From contig DATJZY010000035.1 in assembly GCA_035577985.1 (NCBI GenBank), forward strand, positions 23,909-87,908: DNA of 64,000 nt, in the 5' to 3' direction. The notes below the pieces were generated by a model. The model was not told the DNA's origin, did not search any database, and saw only the letters and a program-made list of their open reading frames with translations. The stretch comes from Candidatus Eisenbacteria bacterium. Its GTDB lineage: Bacteria; Desulfobacterota; Binatia; DP-6. The translations under genes were made by a program, and so were the position numbers. How positions within the stretch are numbered: position 1 is the first letter of the stretch; every line of letters starts with the position of its first letter. Positions 10,194 through 17,551 of this stretch are shown in pieces.

Positions 10194-11995
10194 CGCGCCT
10201 CCACTACCACGTCCTCGAGCCGGAAGAACGACACCGGCGCTCCCGCCCGTGATGCGCGCACGGTGACGGCGGCGCCCGCGTCGAGATCGAGCCACACGGA
10301 CGTCCCGTCCGCGTCGGCGCGACGGCCGGCGACCGCGGCGCCGCCGACGTCGAGGTCGAGACCCTGGCCTGGAACGCCAAGCGTCACGCCGCGAATGCGC
10401 GACGCACCGTGGTTCTCGACCGCGGCGGTTCCGTCGGGCGCGTAGCGGACGACGACGTCGGCGAGCGCCCGCAGCCGGTCGCCGACCTCCCGCCACGGCG
10501 CGACCAGGAGGGTTCCCGCCGCGGCGCGCGTCGCGAGACGTGCCAGCATGGCGTCGAAGACGGGGGCGATCTCGAGCCCGCCGCTCGCGGCAGGACGCAC
10601 GACGAGCATGCGCCGATACGCCGGCGTCGGCGTCGTCTGCGCCGACGGCGAGAGGTAGGTGTGGAGCACGGCGAGCCCGCGGCGGCGCTCGAGATCGTCG
10701 AGCGCCTCGTCGCGCAGGCGATGCGCGAGCGCGTCGGGCGCCGCCGCGAACCACGTGCTCCGGAACACCCACAGCCGCGGATCGGCGGGGAGCGGAAACA
10801 CGACCGGCGTCTCGACGGCGAAGAGGTCGAGCTCGCCGCTCTTCTCGTCGGTCGCCGCCCACAGCCAGCGATAGCCGCGCGCGGCGAGGAGGTCGCGGAC
10901 GCCGAACGGCGGCCGGTCGTCCCATCCCTGGTTCGAGACGGCCTCGCAGTTCGTGTACGGCTCGTGATCGACCCACGTCGTCGCGTGCCACGGCGCGAAG
11001 ACGTCGAGCGCGTCCTGCACCCGCTCGCGCGCGTCGGCGTGCGCCGTGATGGAATGGTTGCCGACCTCGCTGCCCGACTGGGCGAGCGCGTCGGCGAGCT
11101 GGCGCGCCGACTCGTCGTCGGCGAGCGTGCCGACGCCGCCACGGGCGAAGAACGTCTTGGTGAGGGCCAGGCCGCGGCCGATGAATCCGCGCTGGGCGGC
11201 GCCGCCGCCCGTCGAGCTGCCGTACAGGACGGCGCGCAGCGCCGCCGGATCGGTCCGGTCGGCGTGATCCGTGAAGACGAGCGCCGCCTTCGCTCCCGCC
11301 GGCCATCGCTCGACGACGAGCGGGAGCGCGCCCCGGCCGTCGCGGAGCGCGTACAGCGTCGCGTGCGCCCGCACGCGCTCGCCCGCGGCCCGCGACAGAC
11401 GATCCTCCGGATGTCGGCGCTCGAGCGCCCTCCAATCAGGCGGGCTCGGCAGCCGCTCGAGGCACGTGTCGTAGACCGAGAAGGGATGCGCGGCGCGGTC
11501 GTCGAGGATCAGCTCGACGTCGACCTCGTCGCGATGGGGCGCGAAGCGCGCGGCGGCGAAGCCGCCGTCGGCCGTCACGGCGAGCGCGGGTGTGAGGACG
11601 ACGGCCGGGGTTCCCGGTCCGACGCGAACCGGCGACGTCAGCGCCGAGAGCCGCAGGTCACGACCGAGCGCGCGCGCCGGGCCCGCCAGCCGGAGGTGCA
11701 CGACCTCGTGGTCGACGGTCGCCGGCGCGACGTAGGCGAGCTCGACGTCGAGCCCGATCGCCCCGCCCGCGGGAGCGAGGCGTACGGTCGCGTCGACGAC
11801 GGGGGTGTGAAGCGTTCCGACCGCTGCGTCCCCGGACTGGCGCCACGCGAGCCCCGACGTGTCGTGGCCGTTCGCGCCGATCTCGAATTCGACGCCGGAC
11901 AGCACGACGTCGCCGTGGCGGCGCAGCACCACCTCGGCGCGCGCCGACCCGAGCGCGACCGCGAGCGCAGCGACCATCCATCGAAGGCGCGGCAT
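10190..11995 (-). CDS. Secreted polysaccharide deacetylase-like protein
   Basis: The 601-residue protein starts with a signal peptide (MPRLRWMVAALAVALGSARA). The centre carries NodB/CE4-type landmarks: an Asp-bearing strand ALVFTDHADRTD (about 255) and the metal-binding SEVGNHSITAHAD (about 325). Regions before (20-240) and after (about 490-601) look like beta-rich accessory domains. CE4 enzymes remove N- or O-acetyl groups from peptidoglycan or polysaccharides in the envelope; FTDHAD is not the canonical TFDD, so catalysis is not certain. Alternative start: the ATG at 11977. It is coupled by a 4-nt overlap to the GNAT gene downstream. The next gene upstream is divergent. Confidence 0.75.
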   Translation of the reverse strand: MPRLRWMVAALAVALGSARAEVVLRRHGDVVLSGVEFEIGANGHDTSGLAWRQSGDAAVGTLHTPVVDATVRLAPAGGAIGLDVELAYVAPATVDHEVVHLRLAGPARALGRDLRLSALTSPVRVGPGTPAVVLTPALAVTADGGFAAARFAPHRDEVDVELILDDRAAHPFSVYDTCLERLPSPPDWRALERRHPEDRLSRAAGERVRAHATLYALRDGRGALPLVVERWPAGAKAALVFTDHADRTDPAALRAVLYGSSTGGGAAQRGFIGRGLALTKTFFARGGVGTLADDESARQLADALAQSGSEVGNHSITAHADARERVQDALDVFAPWHATTWVDHEPYTNCEAVSNQGWDDRPPFGVRDLLAARGYRWLWAATDEKSGELDLFAVETPVVFPLPADPRLWVFRSTWFAAAPDALAHRLRDEALDDLERRRGLAVLHTYLSPSAQTTPTPAYRRMLVVRPAASGGLEIAPVFDAMLARLATRAAAGTLLVAPWREVGDRLRALADVVVRYAPDGTAAVENHGASRIRGVTLGVPGQGLDLDVGGAAVAGRRADADGTSVWLDLDAGAAVTVRASRAGAPVSFFRLEDVVVEAR

Positions 11996-12004
11996 CGCCC
12001 GGGG

Positions 12005-12059
12005 TTTACCCGGCCGACCGGCGAGGTGTAAGCAGGCGACAATCCACCCGCAGAAGGAG
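12005..12059 (+). promoter_or_regulatory. Candidate promoter and strong ribosome-binding site for the alcohol dehydrogenase
   Basis: TTTACC (12005-12010) and TAAGCA (12029-12034) are 18 nt apart, followed by a short leader and AAGGAG (12054-12059) placed 6 nt before the ATG at 12066. This leadered gene contrasts with the leaderless-type starts elsewhere in the window. Confidence 0.4.
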
Positions 12060-12065
12060 TCACCC

Positions 12066-13118
12066 ATGCGCGCAGCCGTCTTCGAAGGAGTCCGCAAGCC
12101 CCTCGTCGTCCGCGAGATGCCCGATCCGACCTGCGCGCCCGACGGCGCCATCATCCGCGTCGAGGCGAACGGCATCTGTCGCACCGACTGGCACCTGTGG
12201 ACGGGCGACTGGAGCTGGGTCGGCATCCAGCTTCCGACTCCGCACGTCTTCGGCCACGAGTTCTGTGGCGTGGTCGAGGAAGTCGGCGCGAACGTGCGCA
12301 ACTGGAAGAAGGGCGACCGCGTCCTCGTGCCGTTCAGCCAGGGCGAGGGCACCTGCGAGTGGTGCCGCACCGGCCACCACAACGTGTGCGACACGCCGCT
12401 CGTGCCGGGCGTCGCATACTGGGGCGGCTTCGGGCGGCTCGTCGGCCTGCCCTACGCCGACGTCAACCTCGTGCGCCTGCCGGACGCCGTCGACTTCGTC
12501 TCGGCCGCCAGCATGGGCTGCCGCTACATGACGGCGTTCCACGGCGTCGTCGATCAGGCCTGCGTGCGGCCCGGCGAGTGGGTTGCCGTCCACGGCTGTG
12601 GCGGCGTCGGGCTCTCGGCGGTGCAGATCGCTTCCGCCATGGGGGCGCGCGTCATCGCCGTCGACGTGTCGGAGGAGAAGCTCGCCGCCGCCCGCGGCGA
12701 AGGCGCCGCGCACACGATCAACGCGTCGAAGGACGAGCCCATCGGTGCCATCATGGGCCTCACGAACGGCGGCGCGCACGTCTCGATCGACGCCCTCGGC
12801 GTGGCGGCGACCTGCCGCAACTCCGTCATGTGCGTCCGCAAACGCGGTCGCCACGTCCAGATCGGTCTCACCTCGAGTGCCGAGAAGGGCGAGATCTCGC
12901 TCCCGATCGACATCATCGTCCTGAAAGAGGTGCAGATCCTCGGCTCGATGGGCATGCAAGCCTCGCACTTCGGCGGCATGCTGCAGATGGTCGAAGCCGG
13001 CCGTCTCAACCCCGGCAAGCTCGTCCACCGCAAGATCAAGCTCGAGGAAGCGAGCGGCGTGCTCGAGTCGATGGACAAGTTCGGCACGCTCGGCGTCACG
13101 GTCATCGCCCAATATTAG
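12066..13118 (+). CDS. Zinc-dependent alcohol dehydrogenase (MDR family)
   Basis: The 350-residue MDR protein has the catalytic zinc ligands in GICRTDWHLW and FGHEFCG, and a Rossmann fold with GCGGVGLSAVQIA (about 175-187). It should oxidise an alcohol with NAD(P)+. The structural zinc loop reads EGTCEWCRTGHHNVC: three of the four usual Cys are present and the first is Glu, so the structural zinc site may be altered. The start at 12066 is set by an AAGGAG ribosome-binding site 6 nt upstream. The gene stands alone, divergent from the deacetylase-like gene and convergent with the cyclase. Its 3' side carries repeat R3 and a long RNA-type stem. Confidence 0.92.
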   Translation: MRAAVFEGVRKPLVVREMPDPTCAPDGAIIRVEANGICRTDWHLWTGDWSWVGIQLPTPHVFGHEFCGVVEEVGANVRNWKKGDRVLVPFSQGEGTCEWCRTGHHNVCDTPLVPGVAYWGGFGRLVGLPYADVNLVRLPDAVDFVSAASMGCRYMTAFHGVVDQACVRPGEWVAVHGCGGVGLSAVQIASAMGARVIAVDVSEEKLAAARGEGAAHTINASKDEPIGAIMGLTNGGAHVSIDALGVAATCRNSVMCVRKRGRHVQIGLTSSAEKGEISLPIDIIVLKEVQILGSMGMQASHFGGMLQMVEAGRLNPGKLVHRKIKLEEASGVLESMDKFGTLGVTVIAQY

Positions 13119-13121
13119 TCG

Positions 13122-13147
13122 CCGACCCGAGCCACGGCTCGGGTCGG
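13122..13147 (+). repeat. Stop-proximal palindromic repeat, copy R3 (hairpin B only)
   Basis: The arms CCGACCCGAGC(C) and (G)GCTCGGGTCGG form an 11-12 bp perfect stem 3 nt after the TAG stop of the alcohol dehydrogenase. Base pair 11 is C-G here and A-T in the other copies, a compensatory change. A short piece of the spacer follows (to about 13165), but hairpin A is absent. Confidence 0.85.
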
Positions 13148-13186
13148 GCCCGAGGGTGGAGCGCGGCGAGCATCCTGTCATTGCCA

Positions 13187-13312
13187 GGGCGGGTGAGGGT
13201 GTCGGGTGGGGGTGCAGGCGATCTCCGCAGCGCGGTGGGTGGCGGCTGCGGGCGGGGCGGGGGTGCGCGAGGACCGTGAGCCGGCACTCCCACCCGGCGC
13301 CCTCACCCGCCC
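13187..13312 (+). repeat. Long inverted repeat with 29-nt arms, fully paired as plus-strand RNA
   Basis: Left arm 13187-13215 and right arm 13284-13312 are complementary over 29 nt. The three DNA mismatches would all be G-U wobbles in a plus-strand transcript (they would be A-C on the other strand), leaving a 68-nt loop. It sits 40 nt beyond R3 and 12 nt before the end of the convergent cyclase gene. The rest of the 13119-13324 gap shows no gene. Confidence 0.7.
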
Positions 13313-13324
13313 GCGCATGACGAG

Positions 13325-14419
13325 TCACGCCCGCTCGACGGCGAGCAGCGTCACCGGCTCGTCGAGCCCTTTCAGCATGCGCTTCCCGGCGGGTTCGAAC
13401 CGGAGACGACTCCCGCTCGCCGCGGCCGCGACCTCGGCCGTCACGAGCATCTCGTTCGGCACCGCGAGCTGCGCGACGCGGGAGGCGAGGTTCACGATCG
13501 GGCCGTAGTAGTCGCCGCTGCGGACGAGCAGCTCGCCGACGGCGACGCCGCCGCGCGGCGTGACGGCGGGGTCGCCCTTGAATCGCTCGACGAGCGTGAG
13601 GGCGATGTCGCAGGCTGCGGCCGGATCGCGCACGACGAACATGACCTCGTCCCCGATGACCTTCACGAGGCGGCCGTCGAGCGCCGTCACCACGTCGTGG
13701 GCGGTCTCCTCGAAGCGCTCGACCACCTCCCCCAGCTCCTGGGTCGAGATGCGGTGCGAGAGCGTCGTGAACCCGACCATGTCGACGAAGCCGACGGCGA
13801 GGAGCGCCGTGTCGGCCGACTTGCGCGGACGCGCCAGACGCAGGCGCCGAATCGCCGACTCGACGTGGGCGCGGAAGAGGACGTGGATGATGCGCTCGAC
13901 GACCTGCAGCGCTTCGATCGCGCGGAGGTTCTGCTGCGCGAACTCGAGCTCGGTGCCTCCCGCGGCCCGGATCGGGCCCTCGACGTTCACCTGGTACAGC
14001 GTGACCGCCGCCTCGGCCACGCGGCCCAGGGCCGACCCGATCGTGTGCGTGAACCGCCGCGTCGCCGTCTCGCCGAACAGCGTCCGCCCCACCGCGAACC
14101 CCGCGAACATCTGCACGTCGCCCTCGGAGTACACGGCTTCGTCGCGCGCGACGTTGAGACCGGCGGCGAGGCTCAACCCGAGCACCTGCTCGACCGGCAC
14201 ACCGGCACGCGCTGCGACCTCGTCCGCCGTGAAGCGACGGCCCGGACGCAGGGCGAGGTCGGCGGCGAGGCCGGTGAGCGAGGTCTCGCGCTGCGCGTGG
14301 ACCATCTGCTCGATCGTGATGCCGCGCGCGGCGAGCCACTCGAGGAGCTCCTGGCGCTCGCTCGCGTTGGCGGCCTTGGGATCGTACAGGCCGGCGGCTT
14401 CGTAGGGAGCGACGTCCAT
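13325..14419 (-). CDS. Class III adenylate/guanylate cyclase with Rv1264-like N-terminal regulatory region
   Basis: The 364-residue protein has a C-terminal class III cyclase catalytic domain (about 185-364). Both metal-binding Asp are present (GFVDMVGFTTL and KVIGDEVMFV), the Lys before the second Asp fits adenylate specificity, and the transition-state Asn and Arg are in PIVNLASRV, so the enzyme should make cAMP. The N-terminal half (ELLEWLAARGITIEQ, then helices to about 180) resembles the autoinhibitory, pH-sensing domain of mycobacterial Rv1264 (Ad_Cy_reg); this is from memory of the family. No membrane segment is seen. The ATG at 14419 is preferred; the ATG at 14497 would overlap the divergent dapL start. 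A cAMP-type hydrolase candidate lies at 46-1275. Confidence 0.87.
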   Translation of the reverse strand: MDVAPYEAAGLYDPKAANASERQELLEWLAARGITIEQMVHAQRETSLTGLAADLALRPGRRFTADEVAARAGVPVEQVLGLSLAAGLNVARDEAVYSEGDVQMFAGFAVGRTLFGETATRRFTHTIGSALGRVAEAAVTLYQVNVEGPIRAAGGTELEFAQQNLRAIEALQVVERIIHVLFRAHVESAIRRLRLARPRKSADTALLAVGFVDMVGFTTLSHRISTQELGEVVERFEETAHDVVTALDGRLVKVIGDEVMFVVRDPAAACDIALTLVERFKGDPAVTPRGGVAVGELLVRSGDYYGPIVNLASRVAQLAVPNEMLVTAEVAAAASGSRLRFEPAGKRMLKGLDEPVTLLAVERA

Positions 14420-14457
14420 GAACGCGCCGATACGACTCGCACGGGAGCAACGCAAGG

Positions 14458-14486
14458 TTGCCTCGCCGCCGGCCGCGTCGTAGGAC
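14458..14486 (+). promoter_or_regulatory. Candidate sigma-70-type promoter for dapL, near-leaderless
   Basis: TTGCCT (14458-14463) and TAGGAC (14481-14486) are 17 nt apart, with 9 nt from the -10 to the ATG at 14496. The promoter lies in the short gap between the divergent cyclase and dapL starts. Confidence 0.35.
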
Positions 14487-14495
14487 ACGCTCATC

Positions 14496-15728
14496 ATGAG
14501 CGATCCCTATTTCCAGCGCCTGTTCGCCGAACGCATCGGCGGCGCGGGCTACGGCAAGGGCACCGACATCTACAAGTTCGAGAAGATCAAGCGCGCGAAG
14601 CGGCAGGCCCTGGCCGAGCATCCGGAGCGGACGCTCATCGACTTCGGGATCGGCGAGAACGACGGCATGGCGCCGGAGAACGTGCGCCGCGTGATGGTCG
14701 AGGAGATCTCCAAGCCCGAGAACCGCGGCTACGCCGACAACGGCATCCCCGCCTTCAAGGAGGCCGTCGCGCGCTACATGCAGCGCTTCTTCGGCGTGAC
14801 CGTCGATCCGGCGACCGAGGTGAACCACTGCATCGGCTCGAAGCCGGCGCTCGCGATGGTTCCCGCCTGTTTCATCAACCCCGGCGACGTGACGCTCATG
14901 ACCGTGCCCGGCTATCCGGTCGCCGGCACGCACACGAAGTACTACGGCGGCGAGGTTCATCGCCTGCCGCTCCTGCGGGAGAACCAGTTCTTCCCCGACC
15001 TCGACGGCATTCCCGCCGACGTCCGCCGGCGCGCCAAGCTGCTCGTCCTGAACTACCCGAACAGCCCGACGGGCCGCGTCGCGACGGTCGACTTCTACCG
15101 CAAGGTGGTCGACTTCGCGCGCAAGAACGACGTCGTCGTCGTGCAGGATGCGGCACACACCTGCCTCACCTTCGAGGGCGCGCCCCTCTCGTTCCTGGCG
15201 GTGCCCGGCGCCAGGGAGGTCGGGATCGAGATCCACTCGCTTTCCAAGGGCTTCGACATGATCGGCTGGCGCATCGGCTGGTTCTGCGGCCACCCGCGCC
15301 TCGTCCAGGCGCTCGCCGACGTGAAGGACAACAGCGACTCCGGACAGTTCATCGCCATCCAGAAGGCGGCGATCGCGGCGCTCGACGACCCGTCGATTCC
15401 CGTCCGCACGAAGACGAAGTACGAGCGGCGGCTCCGCAAGCTCGTCGCGATGCTCGGGCGCTGCGGCTTCACTTGCGAGATGCCCGGCGGCTCCTACTTC
15501 CTGTACACCCCGTCGCCGAAGGGCACCGCCGGCGGCCTGCGCTTCGAGGACGCCGAGGCGGCGAGCCAGTTCCTCATCCGCGAGCATTCGATCGTCGTGG
15601 TGCCCTGGGACGACGCGGGACCGCACCTGCGCTTCTCGGTCACCTACGAAGCGGCGGACGAGCGGGCGGAGGACGCGCTCATGGCCGCGGCCGAGGAGCG
15701 CTTGAAGCAGATCCGCCCGGTCTTCTGA
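14496..15728 (+). CDS. dapL: LL-diaminopimelate aminotransferase
   Basis: The 410-residue class I/II aminotransferase matches the DapL family in length and in the N-terminal signature LFAERIGGAGYGKGTDIYKF. The PLP-binding Lys lies in HSLSKGFDMIGWRIGW, with NYPNSPTG and the DNSDSGQF region also characteristic. DapL converts tetrahydrodipicolinate to LL-diaminopimelate in one step, giving meso-DAP for peptidoglycan and lysine, and bypasses the succinylase or acetylase routes. The pathway is scattered (plants, Chlamydiae, spirochaetes, some Deltaproteobacteria), so it is a useful taxonomic hint. A methyltransferase gene follows after 2 nt. Confidence 0.93.
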   Translation: MSDPYFQRLFAERIGGAGYGKGTDIYKFEKIKRAKRQALAEHPERTLIDFGIGENDGMAPENVRRVMVEEISKPENRGYADNGIPAFKEAVARYMQRFFGVTVDPATEVNHCIGSKPALAMVPACFINPGDVTLMTVPGYPVAGTHTKYYGGEVHRLPLLRENQFFPDLDGIPADVRRRAKLLVLNYPNSPTGRVATVDFYRKVVDFARKNDVVVVQDAAHTCLTFEGAPLSFLAVPGAREVGIEIHSLSKGFDMIGWRIGWFCGHPRLVQALADVKDNSDSGQFIAIQKAAIAALDDPSIPVRTKTKYERRLRKLVAMLGRCGFTCEMPGGSYFLYTPSPKGTAGGLRFEDAEAASQFLIREHSIVVVPWDDAGPHLRFSVTYEAADERAEDALMAAAEERLKQIRPVF

Positions 15729-15730
15729 GC

Positions 15731-16504
15731 ATGGACTCGCGACACCTCGTGCGCGAGCAGTTCGGGCGGTCGGCGCGCGCCTACGCGACGAGCGACGTGC
15801 ACGCGCGCGGCGACAGCCTCACGATCCTCCTCGAGTTCCTCGCGCCGGCCGCCACCTGGCAGGCGCTCGACGTCGCGACCGGCGCCGGGCACACCGCTTG
15901 CGCGATCGCGCCGCACGTCGCGCACGTGGTCGCGACCGACATCACCCCGGAGATGCTCGCCGAGACGGCGCGCCTCGCGCGCGAGCGCGAGCTCGCGAAC
16001 GTCGACACGCGCCTGGCCGACGCCGAAGCCCTGCCCTTCGCGGACGCCAGCTTCGACCTCGTCACATGCCGGCTCGCCTTCCACCACTTCCCCCATCCCG
16101 CGACGGCGATGCGGGAGTTCGCCCGGGTGCTGCGGCCGCAGGGCACGCTCGGGTTCGCCGACAACATCGCGGTCGAAGATCCCGCCGGTGCGCGGGCCTA
16201 CAACGACTACGAGCGGCTGCGCGATCCGTCGCACCACGAGGTGTTGCCGTTCTCGCGCCTGGTCGCGCTCGTCGAGTCCGCGGGCCTGCACGTCGAAGCC
16301 ACGCGCACCTTCGCGAAGGAGTTCGAGTTCGGGCCGTGGGCCGACCGCATGCACGTCGGCGACGCGGACAAGGCGCACCTGCTCCAGATGCTGCGCGACC
16401 TGCCGGCGTCGGCGCGGCCGCTCCTGGCGCCGCGCTTCGCGGACGACGGCACGGCCTGGTTCTCGCTGTGGGAGACGGCGCTGGTCGCGCGGCGTCTCGA
16501 GTGA
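15731..16504 (+). CDS. SAM-dependent class I methyltransferase
   Basis: The 257-residue protein has a UbiE/MenG-type SAM-binding core: ALDVATGAGHTACAIA (motif I), DITPEMLAE (motif II acidic loop) and LVTCRLAFHHFPHP (motif IV region). The substrate is unknown. It begins 2 nt after dapL, so the two are co-transcribed, but no pathway link is evident. Its overall layout (FHHF motif, DPSHHEVLPFSRL) is close to the second methyltransferase in the window at 28941-29702, suggesting paralogs. It converges with the cheY gene at 16518. Confidence 0.88.
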   Translation: MDSRHLVREQFGRSARAYATSDVHARGDSLTILLEFLAPAATWQALDVATGAGHTACAIAPHVAHVVATDITPEMLAETARLARERELANVDTRLADAEALPFADASFDLVTCRLAFHHFPHPATAMREFARVLRPQGTLGFADNIAVEDPAGARAYNDYERLRDPSHHEVLPFSRLVALVESAGLHVEATRTFAKEFEFGPWADRMHVGDADKAHLLQMLRDLPASARPLLAPRFADDGTAWFSLWETALVARRLE

Positions 16505-16517
16505 GCGGGGGCGGGGC

Positions 16518-16892
16518 TCAAGCCGCGGACAGCAGCCCGATCTGCTTCAGCTGCTCGACGACCGCCGCCTTCGCGAACGGCTTCATGATGTAGGCGTCGA
16601 CGCCGGCGCCGAGCGCCTTCACGACGCGCGTCATCTCGGTCTCGGTCGTCACCATGACGAGGCGCAGCGCGTCGAACTCGCGCTCGGCGCGCACGGCCTG
16701 CACGAACTCGAACCCGTTCATCTCTGGCATGTTCCAGTCGACGAGCGCCAGGTCGGTGCAGCCGATCTCGTGCAGGCGCTCGAGGGCCTCGCGACCGTTG
16801 TCGGCCTCGAACACCTCGAAGCCGAGCTCGGCGAGAATGCGTCCGAGGACCGCACGCATGGCCCTGGAATCGTCGATGATGATCGCTCGCAT
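16518..16892 (-). CDS. cheY: CheY-like response regulator (cheX operon)
   Basis: A stand-alone receiver of 124 residues: acidic pair D7-D8, phospho-acceptor Asp52 in LVDWNMPEMNG, conserved Thr in VMVTTETEM and Lys in YIMKPF. It probably carries the phosphoryl signal from CheA (17552) to a motor or other output; the neighbouring CheX-like protein is a likely phosphatase for it. The ATG at 16892 is 10 nt downstream of cheX, so both share one message. A second CheY (22317) lies in the main operon, so one may act as signal and the other as phosphate sink. Confidence 0.92.
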   Translation of the reverse strand: MRAIIIDDSRAMRAVLGRILAELGFEVFEADNGREALERLHEIGCTDLALVDWNMPEMNGFEFVQAVRAEREFDALRLVMVTTETEMTRVVKALGAGVDAYIMKPFAKAAVVEQLKQIGLLSAA

Positions 16893-16902
16893 CGTTGGCA
16901 CC

Positions 16903-17358
16903 TCAACTCGCCGAGGCGGTCCGAATGATGACGACCGCCAGTGGCTCACCTTCGCAGTCGAAAAAGACCCGGGAGAGCATCAGGCTGCCGGGCTGGCGCG
17001 GCACGGTCGATCCGCTCCACACCGACGGCATCGAGAGCTCGCACGGACCGGGGAGCACCTCCATCAGGTTGCCGCCGGTGACGTTCGCGAGCTCGCGCAG
17101 CGCGTCCTCGGCCTGCGCCGCACTGATGGCGGTGCGGTCGAGCGCGAACATGATGGCGGCGGCCCGGTGCGCGAGCTCGGACGAGCACTGCACGCGGACC
17201 TCGCCGTCCCACGCGCCGCTGATGCGAACCGTCCCTGCCCACGCGTCGTCGACGCCGGACGCCGGCGGCGCCGGCAGCCGCTGGACGTCGAGCCCGAGCA
17301 GCGTCGACCAGACGGTCTCGACCACCTGCTGGATCGAGTTCGTGAGCGGGGCACTCAT
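16903..17358 (-). CDS. cheX: CheX-like chemotaxis phosphatase (CheC/CheX/FliY family)
   Basis: The 151-residue protein carries the family signature in RELANVTGGNLMEVL: the Glu/Asn pair followed by GGN, the residues used by CheX and CheC to dephosphorylate CheY-P. Only one such motif is seen, as in CheX. It is the first gene of a two-gene operon with cheY, and divergent from cheA. A sigma-54-type promoter lies directly upstream. No CheZ is present, so this is the probable CheY-P phosphatase of the system; CheD at 22688 belongs to the same kind of adaptation network. Confidence 0.82.
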   Translation of the reverse strand: MSAPLTNSIQQVVETVWSTLLGLDVQRLPAPPASGVDDAWAGTVRISGAWDGEVRVQCSSELAHRAAAIMFALDRTAISAAQAEDALRELANVTGGNLMEVLPGPCELSMPSVWSGSTVPRQPGSLMLSRVFFDCEGEPLAVVIIRTASAS

Positions 17359-17376
17359 GCTTCCAACCGCTTCGAA

Positions 17377-17390
17377 GCAACCGTCGTGCC
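17377..17390 (-). promoter_or_regulatory. Candidate sigma-54 promoter (-24/-12) for cheX-cheY
   Basis: On the minus strand the sequence reads GGCACG-ACGG-TTGC followed by T, with the invariant GG and GC separated by exactly 10 nt. The -12 GC lies 18 nt before the ATG at 17358. Confidence 0.5.
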
Positions 17391-17418
17391 GCGCATCCCC
17401 TGCCCGCGCCGCGCGGAA

Positions 17419-17433
17419 TGTGGCAATGCCGCA
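17419..17433. promoter_or_regulatory. Dyad between the divergent che promoters
   Basis: TGTGGCAATGCCGCA is a 7-1-7 dyad with one mismatch. It lies between two outward-facing sigma-54-type sites and could bind an enhancer-binding protein. The rest of the 17359-17551 gap shows nothing else. Confidence 0.3.
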
Positions 17434-17520
17434 ATCCGGATCCCTGACCCGCCCGCCAAGCGAATGACGGGGGCGGCACGCCCACCACGCCGCTTCTGGT
17501 CGAAAACGCAGCGCCGACGC

Positions 17521-17534
17521 GGCACGACTCTTGC
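17521..17534 (+). promoter_or_regulatory. Candidate sigma-54 promoter (-24/-12) for the cheA operon
   Basis: GGCACG-ACTC-TTGC, with GG and GC separated by exactly 10 nt. The -12 GC ends 17 nt before the ATG at 17552, nearly the same geometry as the opposite promoter. The implied leader is only about 6 nt. Confidence 0.5.
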
Positions 17535-17551
17535 CTTTGGGGGGGTCGAGC

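Noticed and set aside
13380..13402. GGGTTCGAAC-like T-loop resembling a tRNA fragment
   Set aside because: It lies inside the cyclase coding region and lacks an acceptor stem or anticodon arm.
17538..17546. G-run before the cheA start considered as a phase-variable tract
   Set aside because: A single 7-8 nt run in a very GC-rich genome is not unusual, and it lies outside the coding frame where slippage would not switch the gene.
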